A stretch of 37,335 nucleotides of DNA from positions 1-37,335 of the forward strand of contig CAYSBE010000009.1 in assembly GCA_964429245.1 (NCBI GenBank), given 5' to 3'. The first letter of the stretch is position 1, and every line of letters starts with the position of its first letter. This DNA is from CAYSBE01 sp964429245. Its GTDB lineage: Bacteria > Bacteroidota > Bacteroidia > UKL13-3. This document shows positions 17,130 to 28,700 of the stretch, piece after piece. The notes beneath the pieces were generated by a model. That model was not told the origin of the DNA and made no database searches. It was given only the letters and a program-made list of their open reading frames with translations. Position numbers and translations under genes: made by a program.

Positions 17130-19502
17130 TTAGAATTTAAAATTATACGTGATAGATGGAACAAAAGTGAACAAATAGGTCTTTACAACTTCATTTTTTC
17201 CTGTCTCCAGATTTTGTCTGAAATCAATTGAATAGGCATTCTTGCGGCCGTATACATTATAAATAGAGAATACCCAATTGCTTTCGTTTTTATAAACTTT
17301 TCCCGGTATCTTTTTTCGTCCAAGTGTTAAGGATGCATCCATGCGGTGATAAGCAGGTAATCTTGCACTGTTTCGTGTGCCATATACTACATCATTTTTT
17401 CCCTCAAACTGAATATAAGCAACTGCCGGTGTATAGGTATCGCCAGTTGCATAAATGAAATTAGCTGATATATTTATTCTTCTGCTAATGTCGTGAGCCA
17501 ATACTACAGTCAGGTAATTTCTTCTGTCAAATCGGAAATTATACCATTGGTCATTATTCACTCCATCTGCTTGCCTTTCTGATTTTGATAAGGTATAACT
17601 CACCCAGCCTGTTGTTAAGCCACTTTTTTTGCGAACAAAAAACTCAATACCATAAGAACGACCTTGTCCGCCCACAACCTGTGTTTCTATGCCCTCTACA
17701 AATTGCACATCTGCATTGTCAATTAATTCAACTGTATTTTGCATCCATTTGTAGTATACCTCAGCTGATAATTCAATTTTGTTTTCGTAAAGGTTTTTAA
17801 AATAACCTGCTGCTACTTGATCGGCAATTTGTGGTTTGATATAGCGATCGCTTGGAATCCAAAACTCTTGTCCGGTAGTGGCATTAGTAGGTTGTATCAA
17901 GTGCATATATTGAAACATGCGGTTGTAAGATGCTTTTATTGAACTGCTGGCATTAAGTAAATAGGTTGCATTTGCCCTTGGTTCAATTCCAAACATGGTA
18001 TTATATATTTCATTTTTGGCATAATTGTTTCTACCTGTAGAAGGTGCTGCAACTATAGCCCCATTAACTAATTTGTTAGGTTCATTATTTGCATAAGTGA
18101 GTTCAGTACCCGAACCAATATTTTGGAAAATGCTCCACCTTAAACCATACTCAATGCTAAACCGGGATGTTATTTTTGAAGCATGGCTGACATAAAGAGC
18201 ATAATCTAATGCTCTTTTTAATGGGAGTTTATCGGCCAATACAATACTTTCAGAAGTTATGGGCTGCAATTGGCCAGGTGAAAATGTGTGGTGTGTAAAC
18301 AATCCCCCAAACCGTATTGTATTCTTGGTGTTTATAAAATAACTAAAGTCTTGCTTGAAGGTGTAGTCTTGAATATAGTTTTTTCGGGTAAAATTTAATG
18401 TTGGAGATATATTAAAGTCATTATTAAAATCGTAACGAGAGATTACAAAACTGCTGTTTGAAAATAACCTGCTATTAAAAATATGATTCCACCGTATTGT
18501 AGCTGTTTTATTTCCCCATCCAATACCAAATAAGCTTCCGGTAGCCAGTAGGTCATTACCTATGTAACCAGATAGAAAGATTTTGTCCTTTTCTCCAAGT
18601 TTAAAATTCAATTTCACATTCAAATCCCCAAAATATGTTTTCACATCCTTCGTTTGCTCAGAAAGTGGGAAAAATACATCATAATAGCTTCTTCGTCCTG
18701 AAATCATAAATGAGCTTTTTTCTTTTTGGATGGGCCCTTCTACAGTTAAACGGGAAGATAAAATCCCGATTCCGCCTGTTACATTATATGACTTGTTGTT
18801 GCCTTCTTTCATTCGCACGTCAAGAACTGAGGCCAAGCGTCCGCCATATTGAGATGGAATACCTCCTTTGTAAATCTCAAAATCTTTAATGGCATCTCCA
18901 TTAAATACGGAGAAAAATCCAATGACATGTGATGGGTTGTATACCACGGCTTCATCAAGATATATTAAATTGTGATCTGTATTTCCACCCCTCACAGTAA
19001 ATAAGGTATTCCCATCACCTGCAGCCTGAATACCAGGCAGTAGCTGTATAGCTTTAACAATATCTACTTCTCCTAGTAATATGGGTATCTTCTTTACATC
19101 TTTGATATCGAGCTTCACACTACTCATCTTGTTGTCTTCTACATTTGAAGCATTTGGTCTGTCGGCCGAGATGACGACTTCGCTCAATTCTTTTTTATCT
19201 TCCGGTAATTGGATAATTAGCTTTTTATTTGAAACGGAAAGGTCAACCGAAACGCGTTTGGTTTGATATCCTACGTATGAAATAACAAGCGTGTATTTTC
19301 CTGCAGGCAAGGTAATTGAATAATAACCGTATGTATTTGTAGTAACCCCGGTTTTTAGTTCTTCAACATATATGGTTGCACCAATAAGTTCTTCTCCATT
19401 TCGCTCATCTTGTACTTCGCCACTTACCGTATATTTTGTAGTTTGTGCAAAAGAAGAAAAATACCAAAAGAGCATTAATAAAAATCCAACATAACTTTTC
19501 AT
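17130..19502 (-). CDS. TonB-dependent receptor with N-terminal carboxypeptidase-like domain
   Basis: This is an outer-membrane importer of about 790 residues. A signal peptide ends near WYFSSFAQ. A CarboxypepD-reg-like beta sandwich follows (VSGEVQDERNGEELIGATIYV, YGYYSITLPAGKYTL). The plug domain has VDIVKAIQLLPGIQ, TLFTVRGGNTDHNLIYLDEA and FEIYKGGIPSQYGGRLASVLDV. The rest is a 22-strand-type barrel ending in an aromatic residue (YNFKF), as outer-membrane barrels do. I place the start at ATG 19502; an ATG at 19511 adds three residues, but the promoter -7 box at 19523-19530 leaves a very short leader for it. Substrate unknown: no sugar, siderophore or vitamin gene is adjacent except the DUF4249 lipoprotein. 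Confidence 0.92.
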   Translation of the reverse strand: MKSYVGFLLMLFWYFSSFAQTTKYTVSGEVQDERNGEELIGATIYVEELKTGVTTNTYGYYSITLPAGKYTLVISYVGYQTKRVSVDLSVSNKKLIIQLPEDKKELSEVVISADRPNASNVEDNKMSSVKLDIKDVKKIPILLGEVDIVKAIQLLPGIQAAGDGNTLFTVRGGNTDHNLIYLDEAVVYNPSHVIGFFSVFNGDAIKDFEIYKGGIPSQYGGRLASVLDVRMKEGNNKSYNVTGGIGILSSRLTVEGPIQKEKSSFMISGRRSYYDVFFPLSEQTKDVKTYFGDLNVKLNFKLGEKDKIFLSGYIGNDLLATGSLFGIGWGNKTATIRWNHIFNSRLFSNSSFVISRYDFNNDFNISPTLNFTRKNYIQDYTFKQDFSYFINTKNTIRFGGLFTHHTFSPGQLQPITSESIVLADKLPLKRALDYALYVSHASKITSRFSIEYGLRWSIFQNIGSGTELTYANNEPNKLVNGAIVAAPSTGRNNYAKNEIYNTMFGIEPRANATYLLNASSSIKASYNRMFQYMHLIQPTNATTGQEFWIPSDRYIKPQIADQVAAGYFKNLYENKIELSAEVYYKWMQNTVELIDNADVQFVEGIETQVVGGQGRSYGIEFFVRKKSGLTTGWVSYTLSKSERQADGVNNDQWYNFRFDRRNYLTVVLAHDISRRINISANFIYATGDTYTPAVAYIQFEGKNDVVYGTRNSARLPAYHRMDASLTLGRKKIPGKVYKNESNWVFSIYNVYGRKNAYSIDFRQNLETGKNEVVKTYLFTFVPSITYNFKF

Positions 19503-19522
19503 ACAATTCATAAATCGGAGTG

Positions 19523-19530
19523 CAAAAGTA
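19523..19530 (-). promoter_or_regulatory. -7 element of the TonB receptor operon
   Basis: Read on the minus strand the sequence is TACTTTTG, an exact TAnnTTTG match, 20 bases before the ATG at 19502. A -33 TTTG is not evident at the normal spacing. Confidence 0.45.
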
Positions 19531-19570
19531 TTAGAATACTATGTACGATGAAGTAAATTCTTTGTAAACG

Positions 19571-19656
19571 GTTATTAATCATTATAGGCGGCAGGTAAGT
19601 TATTGTAATTTTTCGCATTTTGAATATCAAATAGCTGCTTTTTTGTGATTAATAAC
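19571..19656. repeat. Perfect 11-bp inverted repeat in a divergent promoter region
   Basis: GTTATTAATCA at 19571-19581 and TGATTAATAAC at 19646-19656 are exact reverse complements 64 bases apart. They lie in the 228-base spacer between the TonB receptor operon and the giant adhesin gene. They could be two sites for one regulator acting on both promoters. Confidence 0.5.
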
Positions 19657-19698
19657 ATTATATTCATTATGAATTGCTCTAGATTAATGTATTAAATG

Positions 19699-19706
19699 TA
19701 TAATTG
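19699..19706 (+). promoter_or_regulatory. Weak -7 element candidate for the giant surface protein
   Basis: TATAATTG differs from TAnnTTTG at one base and ends 24 bases before the ATG at 19731. A TTG lies at 19674-19676, 22 bases upstream, within the tolerated spacing. Confidence 0.3.
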
Positions 19707-19730
19707 TAAAATTTCACAAATAGGTCAAAA

Positions 19731-22700
19731 ATGAAAAATTTACAACGCCTTAAGAACAATTGGTATACAACAGTTGGCTTCATCACTCTGTTTTTTGCTT
19801 TGCAAACGAGTGTTTTAACAGCAGCAACCATAACAAGTACAACAACAGGTGGTGCCTGGAGCACAGGTTCAACTTGGGTTGGAGGAAATGTACCTTTATC
19901 AACAGATGATGTGGTGATAGCTACAACAGGTGGGAATCAGGTAACATTAAGCGCGCCTGTTACTAGTGTTTCATTAACAATTAATATCGGAGGAATCTTA
20001 ACGCCAGGTGTAAATTTAATAACCATAGAAGGAGATTTTACGAATTTAGGTACACTTACAAGCGGATCAGGAGGAATTACATTTAGTGGAACGGCTAACC
20101 AGCTGATATCTGGTTTTACAACCACAGGACCGGTGACCATGTTAAAAACTGGTGGCACCGCAACTTTAAACGGAAATGTGAATGGTGGAGCATTGACTAT
20201 AAATGGTATAGGAGGTACACTCCATTTAGGAACAAACCGAAACCATACCTTCACAGGCACATGGACGCGTACCAATGGAACTTTAGATGGCGGAAGCAGC
20301 ACACTGAATCTCACGGGTACTTTTTCTGGTTCGGGAGGCACATTTACTCCAAGTACAGGTACCGTTAATTTCTCTGGGGGAGCTCAAACTTGTCCTGCTT
20401 TGACATTCAATAATTTGACTGTTTCAAATTCTGGAATAAAAACATTTGCCACTACACCAACTGTTGAAGGGATATTATCTTTAGAAGGCACAGCAACAAT
20501 TGTAGTAACTACAGGTGTGGTAACATACGGACCTGCTGCAGCATTACAATATAGTACATCAGCATCAAGAACTGTAACCAGTGAAGAGTGGACGACAACA
20601 TTTAATTCATTAGGAGGAATTCTTATATCAAATCCTTTTACGATTAGCCTTAACGAAAATAAAGTACTAGGTGATGGTGTTTCATTAACCATTAATTCAG
20701 GTGCTACACTTGACCCTACAACAAACAATCGACTTATAACTATCGGAGGTAATTTTACAAATAGTGGAACACTTACCTCACGTGCTGGTGGAATGACCAT
20801 CAATGGAACGGGAGCACAAACAATAGGAGGTTTTACAACTACTGGTACTGTAACCATAAATAAAACGTCAGGTACAGCAACTTTTACCGGTAATATTGCC
20901 GGAGCAGCACTAACAGTTACAAATGGAACACTCAACATGGGTGCTGCCCGAACGCATACATTTAGTGGGATATTTACACTAAATGGAGGAACTTTGGATG
21001 CATCAAATAATACAATCACAATTAGTGGAGTAACTAATTTGAATAGTGGTACATTAAATGCCAACAGTGCCACAATCAATTTCACAGGTACAGTTACAAA
21101 TACAGCAGCAACATTCAATGGAAATACAGCTGATTTGCGTTTTGCAGGAAGTTTAATTGGGGCATTTAATGGTGACGATGCTAATATCAGACTTAATGGA
21201 GGAACAGGAACCAATATTGCAGGATTTGTAACAACAGGAAATATTGTTTTTGCCAAAACTGGGAGTAACATAACTACTTTTACCGGAGACATTACCGCAA
21301 ATGATTTAACCATTGCAGGTGTTGGAGGCGCGACAAGAAGATTAAATTTAGGTACAGGATTATCGCATACCATCAATGGTACATTGATTCGTACAAGCGG
21401 AACCTTGGAGGGTGGTACAAGCACTATTGCATTTACCCAATCAGGTGCAGTTTTTTCGGGAACTGGAGCAGGATTTACTGCCAATACAAGCACAGTAATA
21501 TTTAATGCCGCATCAGATCAAACTCTACCAGCGTTTACATTCAATAACTTGGTGTTGGCTAGTTCAGGAATCAAAACATTTGCCACCACGCCAACTGTTA
21601 GTGGAACCCTTACCCTTGAAGGTACAGCTACAGTAGATGTTGTTACGGGTGTTGTAACCTACGGAGCAGCTTCTACACTTAGATACAATACTGCAATAGC
21701 TAGAACAGCATCCTCTGAAGAGTGGGTTAGTCCATTTGCAGGAACAGGTGGTGTAATCATCGACAATACAGGCGAAATTACTCTAAACGCGGCAAAGCAA
21801 TTTGGTAGCAATACCAATATTCCATTAACCATCAATTCGGGTGCTACATTAAATACGAACAATTTCACACTTACATTTCACGGTGGATTTATCAATAATG
21901 GGACATTAACAGCCGGTAGTTCAAACATTACATTTGCTGGAACAAGTGCTGCTTCGGTTAATATTGGAACATTTTCTACTTCAGGACTCGTTTTATTTTC
22001 AAGAACAGCTGGAAATGTTACTTTCACGGGTGATATTACGGGAGGTGCTTTTACGTTAAATGGTGCCGGAACACTAAATTTAGGAACCGGACTCAATCAT
22101 ACATTCACAGGAACGTTTACACGAACCAATGGTACACTTAATTGCAATTCCAGCACGATTAATTTATCAACTGCAGGCGCTGTATTCTCAGGTGTAGGGG
22201 GCACTATTAATGTGAACACGAGCACATTCAATTACAATGGTTCTGCAGCCCAAACCGTGGCAGGATTAGTTTACAACAATTTAACCCTTTCAGGTGATGG
22301 CGTTAAAACCACCTCAACTGTTACCGTAAATGGAATTTTAACGATGGCTGGCACAGCTACAGCAACAACATTGGGCGCCATTAATTATGGAGTAGATGCC
22401 ACGCTTCGTTACAATAAAACAGCAACATTTGCTACAGGAGATGAGTTTCCTGCTTCATTCTCAGGAACAGGTGGCGTAGTCATAGACAATACAGGAACAA
22501 TTACGTTAAGCGTTGCTAAAACAATTGAGCGAAGTCTTATTGTTAACACAGGAGCCACCGTAGACCTAAACGGATTAAGTCATACTGCTAATGGATTGGT
22601 TCTTGGTGGAGTGAATCAAACCACAACGGGTACTTACGGAAGAACAGGTTCTGGGGCTGCTAATATCGACAATACGTATTTTACGGGACCAGGTCTTGGT

Positions 22701-25700
22701 ACGATTGCTGTTACCAATACAACGACAGTTTGGACAGCGGGTAATGCAACTACAGATTGGGCAGATGCAGGTAACTGGTCATTGGGAGTACCTACTTCGT
22801 CTCTAGATGTATTGATTCCAAATATTGCAACGCAACCTGTTTTGACGAGTGCATCTGTAGCTCGTAATATCACCATTAGCACAGGTGCTACCTTAACAAC
22901 CAATAATTTTCAACTAACCATACATGGGAATTTAGCAATTGCAGGCAGCCTATTAGCAGGCAGTTCAAATATTTTTATTACAGGAAACATAAATCAAAGT
23001 ATTGCTGGATTTTCAACCACCGGCAATATTACCATGACCAAAACGGCCGGTATCGCAACCTTTACCGGAAATGTTAGCATGGGTAGTTTAATCTTAAACG
23101 GTACAGGCGGAACGTTGAATCTAGGTTCGGCACTCACTCATTCAATAGCAGGTGATTTAACCATAACAGCAGGGACATTAAATGCCAATTCTGCTAACAT
23201 CAGTTTGGTAAGTTCCGGAGCACAAACAATTATGGGCTTTATTACTACCGGAAACCTATTGATGAATAAAACAGGGGATGTAGCCACGCTAAACGGAAAT
23301 ATAAACGCAGCAGGGCTAGTAATAGATGGAGTAGGAGGTACTTTAAACCTGGGTACAGGTTTCACACACACTTTTACAGGCACTTGGACCCGCACTGATG
23401 GAACTTTAGACGGAGGATCAAGTACAATTAATTTCAGTGCTTCGGGTGCTATGTTTTCCGGATCTGGAGGCGTTTTTACACCAAACACTGGGACTGTAAA
23501 CTTTTCAGCATCTGCAACACAGACATGCCCTGCACTTGTCTATAATAACCTTACTGTTTCAGGGACAAGTGTAAAAACATTTGCAACAACACCAACCGTT
23601 GAAGGAACACTTTCTATGCAAGGCACGGCAACCATTACCGTGACAACGGGTGTGGTAACCTACGGCCCGAATGCCGCCTTACAATATAATACGGCAAATG
23701 CACGCACCGTGTCAAATGAGGAGTGGGTTTCACCTTTTACAGGAATAGGCGGAATCATAATTGCAAATACAGGAGCAATAACCCTTAACGCTGCTAAAGT
23801 GTTAGACCCGGGAGTAAATCTTACAATCAATGCAGGAGCAATCCTAACACCTGGTGCTAATTTACTTACGCTAAATGGAGATTTCATCATAAACGGAACT
23901 TTAACAAGCGGAACAGGCGGAATAACTTTGGCTGGTACCGCGAATCAAACAATTTCAGGGTTTATTACAACCGGGACTGTAACCATGACCAAAACAGCTG
24001 GGACCGCAACATTCAACGGAAATGTCAATACAGCCAATATAACTATTAATGGAATAGGTGGTACGTTGAATTTAGGCTCTGCTGTTTCACATACTATTAG
24101 CGGAAACGTAACACTTACTGCAGGTACATTGGATGGAGGAAGTGCCAACATTACCTTAAGTGGAACAGCCGCACAAAGTATTGCCGGTTTTGTAACTACA
24201 GGCAATATTACAATGACTAAAACAGGAGGTACAGCAACCCTTACAGGGAATATGAGTGCCGCGGCCTTAACACTAAATGGTTTAGGTGGAACATTAAATT
24301 TAGGTGCAGCCCTTACCCATAACTTTAGTGGCGTAATTTCACGAAGTGATGGCACACTCAATTGTGGCTCAAGTATACTTAACTTATCAGTTACGGGTAC
24401 TGTTATTTCCGGTGCAATTGGCACGCTTACAATCGGAACAAGTACCTTTAATTACAATGGAGCTGGCGCACAAACAGTAGCACCTCTAGCTTACAACAAT
24501 TTGATATTAAGTGGCAGTGGTGCCAAAACAACTTCATCTGTTACGGTAAATGGCACATTAACAATGGATGGAACAGCCACAACCACAGCACCTATTACCT
24601 ATGCAGGAGATGCTACGCTTATTTATAACAATCCAACAGCTCACACCACTTCTGATAATGAGTTTCCGGCTACATTTAATCCTACAGGAGGTGTTGTCAT
24701 AGCAGGTGCGGGAGTTATCACGTTCAATAGCGCCAAAACAATTGGGTCCGGTCTTACAATCAATACCGGATCAAAAGTTGACTTGAACACCTTTGCGCAT
24801 GGAAGTAAAGGATTAACTTTGGGTGGTGTTGCTCAACTGGTAGGGGTGTATGGAGGAACTGCTTCAGCAGCAGCCAATATTGATGATGTATTTTTTGTAT
24901 CAACAAGTACAGGAACAATAAGCTATACCAATCCTACTACCACTTGGACCGGTGCAATAAACACCGATTGGTCGCTTGTAGCCAATTGGACCAACGGAAT
25001 TCCTACAGCATCATTACAAGCCGTTATTCCGAATGTGGTGAATCAACCAACGCTCACCTCAAATAGTGAGTGCAGCGATTTAACCATTCAAACAGGTGCA
25101 ACCCTCACTACAGCAGGTTTTCAACTTACCATGCATGGAGATTTTACCAATATTGGAACCGCTTCGTTCGGCTCATCAAACATTGTTATTGATGGTATTG
25201 TTGCGCAAAACATAAACGGATTTACAACTACGGGCAATGTGACGATGCTGAAAACAGGAGGTACAGTTAACATCACAGGTAATCTCAATATAAACAACCT
25301 AACAATAAACGGAACCGGAGGCACCCTGAATTTAGGAACTACAATAACCCATACCCTCACCGGAAACTTAACCATTTCAGCCGGAACCCTTAATGTCAAC
25401 TCATCCAATATTACCCTTGCCGGTACTGCCTTGCAAACCATTGCACCATTTACTACAACAGGAAATATTACTATGACCAAAACTGGCGGTATTGCAACGT
25501 TTACCGGCAATACCAGTATGGGTTCTTTAATCATCAATGGTGCGGGTGGTACGTTAAATCTTGGGTCAGCCTTCACGCATACCATACGTGGTGATGTGGT
25601 GATTACTGATGGTACGCTCAACGGTAGCTCATCCAATATTATACTTACAGGTACAGCTACACAGAGTATTGGAGGTTTTACTACTACAGGAAATATCACT

Positions 25701-28700
25701 TCAACCAAAACCACAGGCACGGCTACTTTCACAGGCGACATGAATATCGCTACCCTCAGTGTAAATACTGCTGGCGGAATTTTAAACCTTGGAGCTCTGC
25801 GTACACACACGATTACCGGAAACTTGGAAGTTTCTGCAGGAACACTTCAGGGAAACAGTGCAACAGTTAACTTAAGCGGAAACCTAACTACTGGCGGTAC
25901 TTTTACACCAGGCAGTATAAATATAAATCTTAGTGGTAACGCGGCACAAAGTATTGCTGCGTTCACTACCACAGGAAACCTTTCGATGCTAAAGACAGGT
26001 GGAACCGCCACATTTGCCGGCAATATAAATATGGGTTCGCTTACGCTCAATGGATTTGGAGCAACACTCGATCTTGGTTTAGCTCGGACTCATACGATAA
26101 ATAGAGATCTTATCATTACCGCAGGCACATTAGTTTCTAATAACTGCAACGTAACCCTAGCTGGTACAGCCAATCAAAACATTGCTGGTTTTACTACTAC
26201 AGGCAATGTAAGCATTACAAAAACCGGTGGAACGGCAACTTTTACAGACAATATTAATGCTGCCGGATTAAGTATAAATGGTGCAGGAGGTACATTAAAC
26301 TTAGGAGTAGGATTAACTCATACATTTACAGGAACTGTAAGCAGAATCAACGGAACACTTAATCTTGGTTCTAGTACATTAAATCTTACAGCTGCATCTC
26401 CATTCTCCGGCATAGGTGGTGCTTTTGTTCCAAATACCGGTACGGTTAATTTCAGTGGTGCTGCACAAACTGTGGCTGCTCTTACTTATACCAATTTAAC
26501 TTTGAGTGGCAGCGGAACAAAATCAACTACTTCTGTAGTTGTAAATGGAATCTTATCATTAGAAGGAACCGCAATAGTTTCAGATGTAATAACGTATGGA
26601 AGTGCAGCTACATTACGCTATGCAAAAGGTGCTGCCTACACAACTACAAATAATGAGTTTCCTTCTCCATTTACTGCATTAGGTGGGGTCGTTATATCAG
26701 GTACTGGAATAATTACCTTTAACTCAGAAAAAATAATTTCAAATACATTAGATATTGAAAGTGGTGCTACAGTTGATTTAAATGCAATAGCTACACATTC
26801 TTCTATTGGATTGTTTTTAGGAGGTGTAGAGCAAACATTAAGCGGTACGTATGGTGCTGTTGGTTCTGGAGCTGCCAATACTTCAGCATTCTATACAGGT
26901 ACTGGTCTTATCACACTAATAGACCAATCTACAACATGGAATGCAGCTGCACTTACTACAGATTGGCACAATGCTGGCAACTGGACTAACGGAATTCCGA
27001 ATAGTGCTAAAAATGCATTGATTACGAATATTGCCACACAGCCAATATTAACTAATGATGCTACTTGCAAATCGTTGACAATTAATTCGGGTGCGACTTT
27101 AATATCTGCTAATTTTCAAATTACCATACATGGTGATTTTAGCAATAACGGAACAGTAACTTTAGGCAACTCCCCAATTATAATTACAGGTATTGCTAAC
27201 CAAAACATTGCAGCCATAGCAACCACCGGAAATGTATCTGTTACCAAAACAGGAGGAGTAGCTACTTTAACCGGTAATATGAGCACATCCGGTTTAACAA
27301 TAAATGGTTCAGGAGGAACACTCAATTTAGGAAGTGGGTTAACTCATACGTTTACAGGAGATATTACTCGAACAGCTGGAAACCTAGTGGGGAGTTCTGC
27401 AAATGTAATACTCACCGGAACAAATAATCAAACTATATCCGGAATTACAACCACTGGTAATATCAGCGTTACAAAAACAGGAGGAACAGCTACACTTTCT
27501 AGTAGCCTAAGTGCAAATGATTTGATAATAAATGGAACGGGAGGCACATTCAGTTTTGGGGCAGCATTTACACATACCTTTACCGGTAATATAACTGTTA
27601 CAGCCGGCACACTGGCTGGCGGGACATCGGCTGTGATCCTAACAGGTACAGCAAACCAAAGTATTGCAGGATTTACAACAACAGGAAATATTAGCTCTAC
27701 AAAAATAGGTGGAACAGCAACGTTGCAAGGCAATTTAAGTGCAGCAGCGCTTACCATAAATGGACTTGGAGGAACATTAAATATGGGTAGTGCACTTACA
27801 CATACATTTTCAGGAACAATAACCCTTACCAACGGAACACTTGACGGTGGTTCAAGCACAATCAATGCAAACCGTACAGGAACCACATGGACAGGTACGG
27901 GAACTAATTTTATTGCTAATAACAGTACTGTTGTTTTCGGTGGTGCTGCACAAACCATTAATACACCTACCACATTTAATAACCTTACTATTGCTACTTC
28001 GGGTTTGAAAACATTTAGCGGGTTACCAACTGTAAATGGAATTTTTCAGATTGACGGAACAGCAACAACATCTGTTGCTCCTACATATGCCGCTGCAGCA
28101 ACTTTGCGTTATAATAATACCGCTGCTCGAAATGCAGGGGTAGAATGGATTACACCTTTTGTCGCAACAGGTGGTGTTATCATTGCCAATACTGGAGCTA
28201 TTACATTAACTACACCAAAAGTTTTTAACAATAGTATTCCACTTACCATCAATGCTACAGCAACACTTACACCAGAATCTAATTTGATTACGCTGGGCGG
28301 AGATTTTGTGAATAATGGAACACTTACTTCTGGAGCAGGCGGAATAACCATCAATGGAACCGGAGCGCAAAGTATTAGTCCATTTACAACTACTGGCACC
28401 GTAACAATAGCCAAATCTTCTGGCACCGCAACGGTTTCAGGTAATCTCAATATTGGTAATTTAGTAATTAACGGAAGTGGCGGAACATTGGATTTAGGTT
28501 CTGCATTCACACATACATTGAATGGAGATTTAACGATTACTGCAGGTACATTAACAGTAGGATCATGTAATATAACAATTGCTGGAACCAATACCCAAAG
28601 TATAGAAGGATTTACTACAACTGGAAATATTGCCATCACCAAAACAGCAGGAACAGCAACAGTCAATGGCAATATCAATGCAAACAGCCTTACTATTAAC

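Noticed and set aside
20384..21493. Long minus-strand open frame (369 codons) inside the adhesin gene; similar ones at 28109-29191, 25121-25810 and elsewhere.
   Set aside because: Their Val/Pro/Pro-rich translations are the mirror of Thr/Gly/Asn repeat codons. They recur at repeat positions, have no family motif, and the plus frame is continuous for 11 kb with signal peptide and sorting domain.
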